A DNA stretch of 41,107 nt from a virus. The stretch is taken from the IMG/VR virus record IMGVR_UViG_3300047320_000339, positions 1 to 41,107 of that record; one strand, written 5' to 3'. Both the position numbers and the translations under genes were made by a program. Of the stretch, positions 14,128-21,295 are shown one piece after another. How positions within the stretch are numbered: the first letter of the stretch is position 1; every line of letters starts with the position of its first letter. The notes beneath the pieces are model-generated. The model was not told the origin of the DNA and ran no database searches. It worked only from the letters and a program-made list of their open reading frames with translations.

Positions 14128-14139
14128 GTGTGTGGAGAA
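14128..14139 (+). repeat. GTGTGTGGAGAA element, copy 7
   Basis: Exact copy lying two bases after the DUF968 stop codon and seven bases before the Q start codon. Confidence 0.7.
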
Positions 14140-14146
14140 GGTGAGT

Positions 14147-14929
14147 ATGAAAATTGAATCGGCGCTGAAGCACTTCAATCCGAAGAGCCTGCAGATTAGT
14201 GACTCATCCCGTGCTACGGGAAGTGAGGGGCTTACGGGTACAGACCTGATGGCCGCTATCGGGATGTGTCAGTCAAAGTCTCCGATGGGGATTGCAGCCG
14301 TTCTGGCTAAGTCCGGGGTCAGCGAAGGGGATAAAGATCGCGTCATAGGTCTTCTGATGGTGCATGCCCGGCGCTTAACGCCAAAGCTCGTTCTGAAAGG
14401 AGCTGGCTCAAAGCTGCCTTCCTGTATCAGAGTTCTATCCAAGCTGGCATATGAAGATTATGTCCGCTCTGCATCAACTACCCACTCATGCCCCGACTGT
14501 GATGGCCGTGGCATTATGAACAGCATTGAGCATGTGATGATTCACCCTGGCTGCTCAACGCCTGATAACGATAATTACGTTCCTCCAAAATACCGGCTGG
14601 AGACGCTGGAAAAGATATGCGTGACATGTCACGGCAAGGGCACAGTGACAGAGCGGTGCCGCTGTAATGGTACTGGCCGCGTGCGTGATATCGAGATGTC
14701 CAGGCAGACTAATTCCATCGTTGAGAAGAATTGTGATCGGTGTGGTGGCAGAGGATTTGCGCGTTCGCCCGGTACAAAAGCATTCAGAGCGATCCGGGTG
14801 CTGATACCTGACCTGCAGGAGAGAACCTGGAACCGCAACTGGAAGCCTTTCTTTGATTCGCTGGTGGTTAAGCTGGAGGAGGAAGAGTCTCACGCTGACC
14901 AGACCTTCCAGAAAATCACCCGTGCATGA
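14147..14929 (+). CDS. Q: Late antiterminator Q, zinc-finger type
   Basis: 260 residues of the Antiterm family. Four CxxCxGxG-like motifs typical of DnaJ zinc fingers are seen: CPDCDGRG, CVTCHGKG, CRCNGTG and CDRCGGRG (about residues 114-206). The C-terminus (PGTKAFRAIRVLIPDLQERT, then NWKPFFDSLVVKL) is conserved in Q proteins of the phage 21/82 groups. It should load on RNA polymerase paused near the late promoter and allow it through the terminator at 15075. The ATG at 14147 follows a GTGTGTGGAGAA element. Confidence 0.9.
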   Translation: MKIESALKHFNPKSLQISDSSRATGSEGLTGTDLMAAIGMCQSKSPMGIAAVLAKSGVSEGDKDRVIGLLMVHARRLTPKLVLKGAGSKLPSCIRVLSKLAYEDYVRSASTTHSCPDCDGRGIMNSIEHVMIHPGCSTPDNDNYVPPKYRLETLEKICVTCHGKGTVTERCRCNGTGRVRDIEMSRQTNSIVEKNCDRCGGRGFARSPGTKAFRAIRVLIPDLQERTWNRNWKPFFDSLVVKLEEEESHADQTFQKITRA

Positions 14930-14953
14930 AAAGTATCAGACCAAAGATAACTG

Positions 14954-14981
14954 TTGCTTTTGTCCGGGAATGGATTAATAT
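14954..14981 (+). promoter_or_regulatory. Putative late promoter pR'
   Basis: TTGCTT (14954-14959), 16-base spacer and TAATAT (14976-14981), about 25 bases after Q and about 95 bases before a strong terminator. This is the arrangement of the lambda late promoter and tR'. Confidence 0.55.
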
Positions 14982-15074
14982 CTTCTCATAGTGGGGATTT
15001 TATGAGTCTCCCGCACTAAAAAGAATTATCTGGTTCGCTGATGGCGGGTCAGTTGCATATTAAGTTGATGTCAG

Positions 15075-15111
15075 AAAGCCTCGCAGCCTCACCAGCTTGC
15101 GGGGCTTTTTT
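15075..15111 (+). terminator. tR'-like terminator of the late leader
   Basis: An 11-bp stem, AAAGCCTCGCA with TGCGGGGCTTT (one G-T pair), followed by TTTTTTA. In the lambdoid scheme this ends the short late leader RNA unless Q has modified the polymerase. Confidence 0.85.
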
Positions 15112-15117
15112 ATTGGT

Positions 15118-15163
15118 TTATCCCCTGCAAGGGATGAGTAAAAGATTATCCCCTGTAAGGGAT
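15118..15163 (+). repeat. Two tandem palindromic repeats
   Basis: Two near-identical units of TTATCCCCTG(C/T)AAGGGAT, 28 bp apart, each able to fold as ATCCC/GGGAT. A third, shortened copy, TTACCCCTGT, starts at 15171. They lie between the two late terminators. Confidence 0.6.
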
Positions 15164-15172
15164 AGAAGAATT

Positions 15173-15226
15173 ACCCCTGTTGCCGACGGGCAAGGCACTT
15201 ACCGCTTTTGCGTCAGGGGTTTTTTA
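15173..15226 (+). terminator. Second late-leader terminator
   Basis: Outer stem ACCCCTG (15173-15179) with CAGGGGT (15214-15220), an inner stem TGCC/GGCA, and a run of six T. A second barrier for transcription that lacks Q. Confidence 0.6.
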
Positions 15227-15242
15227 GTTAAAAAGACAGTTG

Positions 15243-15848
15243 TTATTTGAGTTTTAATAATTGTGCATCCATTGCTTCATAAGCACTGAACGAGCCGAAA
15301 CCAAAAGCTACAAGTGAAATAAATCCTGATATACATGCTAAAACGTTTAAAATCTGCCCACTCAGGGCCCATTTTTTGTTTTTGGCAAGCTCAGAGTTTC
15401 CGTATGCACTCTGCGCAAAATACGTTAGGCCCGCACATAACCCTGACGCTAAAACCCCAGCACAAAAAATTGCTAAAGAAAGCGCTATTGCTTTTGAAGC
15501 AGCTGGCGCAGAGTCTTTTTCCCAAATGTTGCCGAGAAAAGCCAAAAGTGCGATTGCTGCGCCTCCGTTCATGATCATAAATGCACGGCAAGCATTGGCT
15601 CCAACAGTGATCACTGATTTGAAAGTCTCGATCTGAAAAGCATTTATTGTTTTGTATTCTTCAAGCGATGCTTGATTCGTATGCTTCATTATTTCGAGAT
15701 CAAATTCAGGACGATCATTAAAGCTATCAACGTCAATGCCTCGCAAGTATGTTAATAGATTCTCCGTTTCTATAGCAGCTACTCTCGATTCTTTTACTTC
15801 TTCTACATCATTTATAATTGCGTCTAATAATTTTTTTGCGTCCATCAT
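15243..15848 (-). CDS. Multi-pass membrane protein, leftward cargo gene
   Basis: 201 residues. The N-terminal 75 residues are charged and helical (KKLLDAIINDVEEVKESRVA, later FDLEIMKHTNQASLEEYKTI), followed by about three membrane segments: residues 88-108, 116-142 and 160-188. AGGA lies before the tandem ATGATG; spacing slightly favours the second ATG (15845). It is reversed relative to the late operon, lies between Q and the holin, and is AT-rich. This fits a gene expressed from the prophage, for example for superinfection exclusion, but no family is recognised. Confidence 0.75.
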   Translation of the reverse strand: MMDAKKLLDAIINDVEEVKESRVAAIETENLLTYLRGIDVDSFNDRPEFDLEIMKHTNQASLEEYKTINAFQIETFKSVITVGANACRAFMIMNGGAAIALLAFLGNIWEKDSAPAASKAIALSLAIFCAGVLASGLCAGLTYFAQSAYGNSELAKNKKWALSGQILNVLACISGFISLVAFGFGSFSAYEAMDAQLLKLK

Positions 15849-15933
15849 TTTTTCCTAAGAAATTAGGGAGCTCTAATTATCTCAATAATTCTTTACAAAG
15901 AGAACCTTTACGATTTTTTAGCTCGCACTTTAT

Positions 15934-15964
15934 TGCACCCCCCCCTTTATCAGGCTCGGGTGCA
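15934..15964. other. Inverted repeat upstream of the holin
   Basis: TGCACCC (15934-15940) and GGGTGCA (15958-15964) separated by 17 bases. The site lies between the divergent membrane-protein gene and the holin; possibly a hairpin or an operator. Confidence 0.35.
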
Positions 15965-16011
15965 CTTACTTCAAACAACAGACAGCACCGACCGTAATCA
16001 CGGAGGTGAGG

Positions 16012-16374
16012 ATGAAACGCATGCCGGACAAAGACGTTGGGTTCTGGGCAAGCCTGATTGCCTGGCTATATGCCCACAAAAACGAATCCGGCTATGCGGG
16101 TCTGGCCGGAGTCATGGCAATTCTGAGAGCTACTTATGTTGGCAAAGACACATGGTCACGACGTCTGCTTGATGCGGCCATGTGTAGTGTCTTTGCATTC
16201 TTCCTGCAGCCAACACTGCAGGTCATTGGGTCGGCACTCAACTGGCATTTCGGCGAAGACATTACGCGGGTTGCGGCGGTCTTCCTTGGCTTCCTCGGTG
16301 TGGACTATGTCTCATCGAAGATTCGCCACCAGATAGATAAGCGATTGGGAGACAGTAATGCTGACAGCCAGTAG
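16012..16374 (+). CDS. Phage holin, lambda-type family
   Basis: 120 residues. Residues from about 10 to 95 give three hydrophobic stretches (VGFWASLIAWLY, YAGLAGVMAILRATYVG and LLDAAMCSVFAFFLQPTLQV) plus VAAVFLGFLGVDYVSS, with a charged end. This matches the phage holin family found before GH19 or transglycosylase lysins in enteric prophages. It would form inner-membrane holes that release the endolysin. GGAGG five bases upstream selects the ATG at 16012. Its end overlaps the endolysin gene by 17 bases. Confidence 0.85.
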   Translation: MKRMPDKDVGFWASLIAWLYAHKNESGYAGLAGVMAILRATYVGKDTWSRRLLDAAMCSVFAFFLQPTLQVIGSALNWHFGEDITRVAAVFLGFLGVDYVSSKIRHQIDKRLGDSNADSQ

Positions 16375-16990
16375 TTTTCAGCGTGCCACCGGCGTAAGCA
16401 ATGCGCTGCGTGATGCCTGGTATCCACATATAGCGGCAAGTCTCTCAGCGTTCCAGATAAGCACGCAATTACGGCAGGCTCACTTTCTGGCGCAGACGGG
16501 GCATGAGTCAGCCGGGTTCCTGAAGGTGGAAGAAGGGCTGAACTATAGCGAGAACGCACTGACTGCAATGTTTGGCAAGCGCATCACTGCCGAACAGGCC
16601 CGCGCTTATGGTCGTAATGCGATGCACCCAGCTAACCAGAAGATGATCGCCAGCATCATTTACGCAAACCGTAACGGTAATGGTGATGTTAATTCGGGAG
16701 ATGGTTACCGCTATCGTGGTCGTGGTCTGATTCAAATAACCGGCAAGGCAAACTATGAGGCGCTGGTTAAACAACTGGGCGCTGATGTAGTGGCAAACCC
16801 TGATTTATTGCTGGGCTATCGCTTTGCTGCGATGTCAGCAGCGGCATGGTGGAAGAATCACGGATTAAACGAGCTGGCAGACTCTGATGATGTTACCCGC
16901 ATCACCAGACTCATTAACGGTGGCACCAATGGTCTGGACGACCGGAAATCCCGCTTATCAAAATCTAAGGGGATTCTATGTTCAACGTAA
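16358..16990 (+). CDS. GH19 (chitinase-like) endolysin
   Basis: 210 residues. The catalytic glutamate is probably Glu50 in the TGHESAGF motif, with a second acidic pair at Glu58/Glu59. The YRGRGLIQITGKANY block (119-133) and RITRLINGGTNGLDDR (181-196) are family hallmarks. It cleaves the peptidoglycan glycan chain during lysis. There is no signal peptide, so export depends on the holin. The last dozen residues (SKSKGILCST) differ from the usual helical ending and overlap the i-spanin start, suggesting a slightly altered C-terminus. Confidence 0.92.
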   Translation: MLTASSFQRATGVSNALRDAWYPHIAASLSAFQISTQLRQAHFLAQTGHESAGFLKVEEGLNYSENALTAMFGKRITAEQARAYGRNAMHPANQKMIASIIYANRNGNGDVNSGDGYRYRGRGLIQITGKANYEALVKQLGADVVANPDLLLGYRFAAMSAAAWWKNHGLNELADSDDVTRITRLINGGTNGLDDRKSRLSKSKGILCST

Positions 16991-17433
16991 TCGGCTTTAT
17001 CCGAAACAATTCAGGTCTGGTCATCATCGGTCTTATTTGCGTGGCGCTGTGGGGACTGAACGCCAGTAATTCACAGCTGAAGGCAACGAACGACAGGCTT
17101 GAGAAGTTGGCAAACAGCAAAGACGAGCAGATTAACGACCTGCGCTCTAAGAACGATGGACTGGCATCAAGCGTCACTGAGCTGGTAACAGCAGTTAAGC
17201 AGCAAAACGATGTGATGAGTCAGGTCACCGAGCAGCGTGCTGTAACAGCCCAGCAGAACCGGAAACTACAGAATGAAATTAAGCGTTACCTTACGGCGGA
17301 CAAGTGTGCTGTTGCTCCTGTTCCCCCTGATGCTGCTGACAGGCTGCGCGACGCAGCAAAAGCCGCTGGTGGAGTACCGGACAGTAAAGCAGCATCAGCT
17401 AAGCCTGCCAGCGGAGCTAACCAGTCCGATTAA
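16978..17433 (+). CDS. i-spanin (Rz-like)
   Basis: 151 residues. A membrane anchor at residues 12-30 (NSGLVIIGLICVALWGLNAS) is followed by a long periplasmic coiled coil (QLKATNDRLEKLANSKDEQI, then VTEQRAVTAQQNRKLQNEIK). It pairs with the lipoprotein o-spanin to fuse inner and outer membranes in the last lysis step. The o-spanin start lies inside this gene in another frame, the classic Rz/Rz1 nested arrangement. Confidence 0.88.
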   Translation: MFNVIGFIRNNSGLVIIGLICVALWGLNASNSQLKATNDRLEKLANSKDEQINDLRSKNDGLASSVTELVTAVKQQNDVMSQVTEQRAVTAQQNRKLQNEIKRYLTADKCAVAPVPPDAADRLRDAAKAAGGVPDSKAASAKPASGANQSD

Positions 17434-17557
17434 TATTCCGGCCGTTCCTGACCTAATGAGCTTTGGCGACAGCGTTGGGCTTAATGCAGAGCTTTATGGG
17501 GCGCTCGGTCAGTGCAACATTGACCGCGCTGCGATCAGGTCGCTGGAGCAGAAATGA
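17273..17557 (+). CDS. o-spanin lipoprotein (Rz1-like)
   Basis: 94 residues with a basic, hydrophobic signal sequence and the lipobox LLTGC (lipidated Cys25), followed by a Pro-containing segment (LSLPAELTSPINIPAVPDLM). It would be anchored in the outer membrane and contact the i-spanin. It begins within the i-spanin gene in another frame and extends 124 bases beyond it, as in Rz1 proteins of the overlapped class. Confidence 0.88.
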   Translation: MKLSVTLRRTSVLLLLFPLMLLTGCATQQKPLVEYRTVKQHQLSLPAELTSPINIPAVPDLMSFGDSVGLNAELYGALGQCNIDRAAIRSLEQK

Positions 17558-17687
17558 CTAATTTGGCATTAGGGTATTAACGATCAATTTAAAGTGGATT
17601 GTTGCGCAACCTCTTGAGGTAGGGATGAGTCTTCTCAATCACTAAACATGATTGTAGAATCATGCCTCCAATACAGAGGGGAAACTA

Positions 17688-18095
17688 ATGTTTTTAAACA
17701 ACTTCAGGAAATGGGATAGTTATGGGAAATACGACTTACTCCTTTTAAAGCATGATTTAAGTGGAAGCACGCGTTATATCTATGTTGATTTGACCAATCA
17801 AAATTTAAGCCAAGTCAACTACTTAAATGACCTTGTCTCTACAGCACAGTATTTTAATTCAAATTGGTTTTTTGTGAACGTCAATGCTGTGTCTGAATCC
17901 TTAAGGCTGAACATTCCTGCAAACCTGAATGTTCATTTTTTAGATGCCAGTCGGCCCTTCGAACGCAATGAAGATGATTTTGAATTTCATTATTGCGTCT
18001 ACGAACCTGAGCTGGGTAATGAACCTTATGGTTACGTTCCACAAGCAAATCAATTCATGACTATCACGGCTTTTGAGCACTATGATTACAACTGA
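17688..18095 (+). CDS. Hypothetical cargo protein (135 aa)
   Basis: 135 residues, rich in aromatic residues and Asn, with no signal peptide or membrane segment. Blocks such as DLLLLKHDLSGSTRYIYVDL and FNSNWFFVNVNAVSESLRLN suggest an alpha/beta fold; no family is recognised. GAGGGG before the ATG gives a good start. A possible own promoter has TAGAAT at 17653-17658. Together with the next gene and the terminator at 18476 it looks like a moron inserted between lysis and packaging genes; its AT content is higher than that of its neighbours. Confidence 0.65.
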   Translation: MFLNNFRKWDSYGKYDLLLLKHDLSGSTRYIYVDLTNQNLSQVNYLNDLVSTAQYFNSNWFFVNVNAVSESLRLNIPANLNVHFLDASRPFERNEDDFEFHYCVYEPELGNEPYGYVPQANQFMTITAFEHYDYN

Positions 18096-18215
18096 TATTT
18101 AAGATACCTCTAAGCGGTTTGTTGGTATCTTATCTATCTTCGAAGAGTAATGGTTAGCCACGCTGTGAAGAGCTGAGAAACTGATGTAAGCTTCTTTTTT
18201 CTAAAGGAGATTTAT

Positions 18216-18464
18216 ATGAAAAACCTTCCGGACCAAGGCAAATGCCACTTTAGTGACATGTCAAATTTTGATGAATTTAAACGTGAACTAAAAAACGCTT
18301 TCCGTAACTCAGATCTTCATGATGTAACAGTCAATCAAGTTTTTGACGATGTTCTCGTGGTGTTTGAATGGGCTGAAAGTAAGTCTGATTTAGAAGCGTC
18401 ACATACGATAACCAAAAATTTGGTACAGCAATTCGGTGGGGAATACCTACCCGGGAATAGTTAA
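18216..18464 (+). CDS. Hypothetical cargo protein (82 aa)
   Basis: 82 residues, acidic, likely alpha/beta (FDEFKRELKNAFRNSDLHDV, then VFDDVLVVFEWAESKSDLEA). AAAGGAG stands before the ATG, a strong ribosome site. It lies 120 bases after the previous cargo gene and just ahead of a strong terminator. No family recognised; a partner of the upstream protein is possible from their pairing. Confidence 0.65.
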   Translation: MKNLPDQGKCHFSDMSNFDEFKRELKNAFRNSDLHDVTVNQVFDDVLVVFEWAESKSDLEASHTITKNLVQQFGGEYLPGNS

Positions 18465-18475
18465 CAGTAACAGCT

Positions 18476-18502
18476 AAAAAGCCGCTAATCAGCGGCTTTT
18501 TT
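18476..18502 (+). terminator. Rho-independent terminator closing the cargo pair
   Basis: Stem AAAAAGCCGCT/AGCGGCTTTTT with an AATC loop followed by more T. It is inside the late operon, so late transcripts must be Q-modified to pass it. Confidence 0.9.
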
Positions 18503-18620
18503 ATTTTGTGCTTAAAACTGCATTCACTTAGTACATTCTTCAGCATAAACACGAAGAATCATCGGCTGGTGGTCTCACCAGTTCCGGGGGTTTAACGCAT
18601 CCAGCCAGCAGGAAACTCTG

Positions 18621-18959
18621 ATGTCCGGGCCACGCATCTATAACAGCCGCTGGGATAAAGCCAGACTCTCATTCCTCAAATCGCATCCTCTCTGCGCCAT
18701 GTGTCACCGGCAGGGCAGAGCAGTGGCTGCTGCTGTCGTTGATCACATCAAGCCACACAGGCTCAAGGAAGCCATCAATGGCGGCAAGCAGGACGAGATA
18801 GCGAAGGCTCAGAAGCTATTCTGGGACAAGGCCAACTGGCAACCCCTCTGCAAGCAGCATCATGACTCGACCAAGCAACGTGAAGAGAAGCGCGGACACG
18901 TCATAGGGTGCGATGAGAACGGCATGCCACTCGACCCGTCATCACATTGGCGCAAATGA
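18621..18959 (+). CDS. HNH endonuclease beside terminase
   Basis: 112 residues. Cys25 and Cys28, DHIKPH (41-46), Asn72 in NWQPLC, Cys77 and HH80-81 form a complete HNH motif with its zinc-binding cysteines. In HK97-type cos phages an HNH protein encoded next to the terminase genes works with TerL at cos cleavage, and the position here agrees. AGGAA lies upstream of the ATG at suitable spacing. Confidence 0.88.
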   Translation: MSGPRIYNSRWDKARLSFLKSHPLCAMCHRQGRAVAAAVVDHIKPHRLKEAINGGKQDEIAKAQKLFWDKANWQPLCKQHHDSTKQREEKRGHVIGCDENGMPLDPSSHWRK

Positions 18960-19022
18960 GAATGAATATCATTTATCATTGAGGGCGATGAGAGGCGTGG
19001 TCAGATGAGAACGATTATCATC

Positions 19023-19087
19023 ACCATCGGGGAGGGCGGGTGCAGAGTTCAGGGGCTAACGACCTCCTGACCGCCCGCCCCCCTTTT
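19023..19087. other. GC-rich inverted repeat, cos candidate
   Basis: Arms around GGGCGG and CCGCCC flank an inner CAGG/CCTG pair, followed by CCCCCCTTTTTA. It lies between the HNH gene and terS, where cos sites of HK97-like phages lie. It could equally be a terminator. The cleavage point cannot be read from sequence. Confidence 0.35.
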
Positions 19088-19131
19088 TATGCACAACCGC
19101 GAAATGAAAAGTTTTTTTCTGGGAGGTTTTT

Positions 19132-19596
19132 ATGGCCGGAAGACGACCAAAGCCGACCCACCTTAAGGTCGTTACCGGCAATCCGGGTAAGCGAAAACTC
19201 AACGACAAGGAACCTGCACCCGCACGAGAAATCCCGAGCCCGCCTTCACACCTCACCGACTGGGGAAAGGTTGCGTGGGGAAAGCTGACCGTTCTGCTTG
19301 ACGGTATGGGCGTGCTGACCGTTGCCGATGTGCTGGCGCTGGAAAGGCTCTGCGATATCTACGCCGACATTCTTCAGTTACGGATCACGATTGCTGAGGA
19401 AGGCAGAACCTATACAGTTCAGACCGAAGGCGGATTTCTGATAAAGGCCAACCCGGCTGTTTCAATGCTGGCTGATGCAGACCGGCGATTTAAAAGCTAC
19501 CTGGTAGAGTTCGGCCTGACACCGGCTGCCCGGTCAAAGGTGAACGTGAATGGTGGAGAAAAAGAAGAAGACCCGCTCAACCAGTTCTTCGGTTGA
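19132..19596 (+). CDS. terS: Terminase small subunit, P27 family
   Basis: 154 residues: MAGRRPKPTHLKVVTGNPGK is the standard start of P27-type small terminases, followed by a helix-turn-helix-like region (ADVLALERLCDIYADILQLR) and an ending typical of the family (VEFGLTPAARSKVNV). It recognises the packaging site and delivers DNA to TerL. GGGAGG is upstream of the ATG. It overlaps terL by 47 bases. Confidence 0.92.
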   Translation: MAGRRPKPTHLKVVTGNPGKRKLNDKEPAPAREIPSPPSHLTDWGKVAWGKLTVLLDGMGVLTVADVLALERLCDIYADILQLRITIAEEGRTYTVQTEGGFLIKANPAVSMLADADRRFKSYLVEFGLTPAARSKVNVNGGEKEEDPLNQFFG

Positions 19597-21295
19597 TCCG
19601 GCGACGCAATATGCAATGGATGTAACCAGCGGAGCGGTAATAGCCGGGCCAGACATCCGCGCTGCCTGCGCACGCCACCTTCGCGATCTGGAAGAGGGTC
19701 CGAAGCGTGGCCTGTTCTGGGATGTTGAAGCTGTAACTCGCGTCGTTAATTTCTTCGCTCAGGTTCTGAAGCTCAACGGCGGTGAGCATGAGGGTAAACC
19801 TTTTATCCTGCTACCGTGGCAGTGTTTCATTGTTGGCTCCCTGTTCGGCTGGAAGGCGGAAGACGGAACACGCCGCTTTCGCATGAGTTATATCGAGTCG
19901 GGTAAAGGTTCCGGTAAATCGCCTCTGGCAGGTGGTGTAGGTCTTTACCTGCTGATGGCAGACAAAGAGCCCCGCGCCGAAGTCTACGCGGCGGCCACGA
20001 AAAAAGACCAGGCCATGATCCTGTTCCGCGATGCGGTAACGATGGTCGATCAGTCGCCCGCGCTGGCACAGCGCATCACTAAATCCGGCACCGGGCTTAA
20101 CGTGTGGAACCTTGCGTTCCTGCAGACAGGCTCTTTCTTTAAGCCGATCAGCTCTGATGATGGTCAGTCAGGCCCGCGCCCGCACGGCGCACTGATTGAC
20201 GAAGTGCATGAGCACAAAACAAACGCCGTTGTAGAGATGATGCGCGCTGGTACAAAGGGCCGCCGTCAGGCGCTGATGTTCCTCATTACCAACAGCGGCC
20301 ACGATAAAACCAGTGTCTGTTTCGAATATCACGAATACGGTCGCAAGGTGGCAGCGGGTGATTTGGTCGATGACAGCTTTTTCAGCTTCATCTGTTCGCT
20401 GGATGAGGGCGACGACCCGTTTAAAGATGAAGCCTGCTGGGGTAAAGCTAACCCGTCGCTGGGTCAGACTTTCACGCATAAATACCTGCGGGAGCAGGTG
20501 ACGCAGGCCCGCGGCATGCCATCAAAAGAGAGCATTGTCCGACGCCTGAACTTCTGCCAGTGGGTGGAAGCGTCCGATCCGTGGATTGACAGCGACACCT
20601 GGATGAAGTGCGAACAGGAGTTTGACCCGGAAGATTTGGCGGGCGAAGAGTGCTATGGCGGGCTGGACCTCTCAGGCTCCCGCGATCTGACAGCGTTGGC
20701 GCTTTACTTTCCGAAATCCAAAAAGCTATTAGTTGAGTTTTGGACGCCGAAAGATTCCCTGCTGGAGAGAGCCAAAACTGACCACGTTCCCTATGACGCC
20801 TGGCTGCGTAATGGCTTCATTCACGCACCACCGGGTAAGGCAGTCAACTACGGTTTTGTGGCGGTGCGCATCGGTGAGCTGGCAGCCAGATATGATATTA
20901 AGTGCATCGCGTTTGACCAGTACCGTATCAAGTATCTGGAACCAGAGCTCGAAAGCGAGTCTGTGAGCGTTGACCTTGTTCCACACGGACAAGGGTTTTA
21001 TAAGGCGCAGGAGTCCGGGCTTTGGATGCCGCGATCAATTGAGTTGTTTGAAGAACACCTGAATAACCGGGTTCTCGTTATCCGGCCTAATCCCTGCCTG
21101 CGCTGGAATGCAGCCTCTGCGGTTCTTGAGGCTGACCAGAAGGACAACCGCATATTTGCCAAGAAGAAAAGTACCGGCCGTATCGACGGCGTGGTGGCTT
21201 CCGCTATGGCAATCGGTGCAGCAGAGGATGCGGTGCTGGTGGACAGCGGCGATCCTGATGACTTTTTTGATGACCCGATCATGGTAGGTATCTGA
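19550..21295 (+). CDS. terL: Terminase large subunit
   Basis: 581 residues. The ATPase domain has Walker A ESGKGSGKSP (116-125) and Walker B ALIDEVHEHK with Glu218. The nuclease domain begins near GLDLSGSRD (Asp373, Asp379), and the C-terminal GRIDGVVASAMAIG supplies a further acidic residue. It translocates DNA into the prohead and cuts at cos. The ATG at 19550 has AGGTG at good spacing inside terS. It overlaps the portal start by one base (TGATG). Confidence 0.96.
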   Translation: MVEKKKKTRSTSSSVDPATQYAMDVTSGAVIAGPDIRAACARHLRDLEEGPKRGLFWDVEAVTRVVNFFAQVLKLNGGEHEGKPFILLPWQCFIVGSLFGWKAEDGTRRFRMSYIESGKGSGKSPLAGGVGLYLLMADKEPRAEVYAAATKKDQAMILFRDAVTMVDQSPALAQRITKSGTGLNVWNLAFLQTGSFFKPISSDDGQSGPRPHGALIDEVHEHKTNAVVEMMRAGTKGRRQALMFLITNSGHDKTSVCFEYHEYGRKVAAGDLVDDSFFSFICSLDEGDDPFKDEACWGKANPSLGQTFTHKYLREQVTQARGMPSKESIVRRLNFCQWVEASDPWIDSDTWMKCEQEFDPEDLAGEECYGGLDLSGSRDLTALALYFPKSKKLLVEFWTPKDSLLERAKTDHVPYDAWLRNGFIHAPPGKAVNYGFVAVRIGELAARYDIKCIAFDQYRIKYLEPELESESVSVDLVPHGQGFYKAQESGLWMPRSIELFEEHLNNRVLVIRPNPCLRWNAASAVLEADQKDNRIFAKKKSTGRIDGVVASAMAIGAAEDAVLVDSGDPDDFFDDPIMVGI

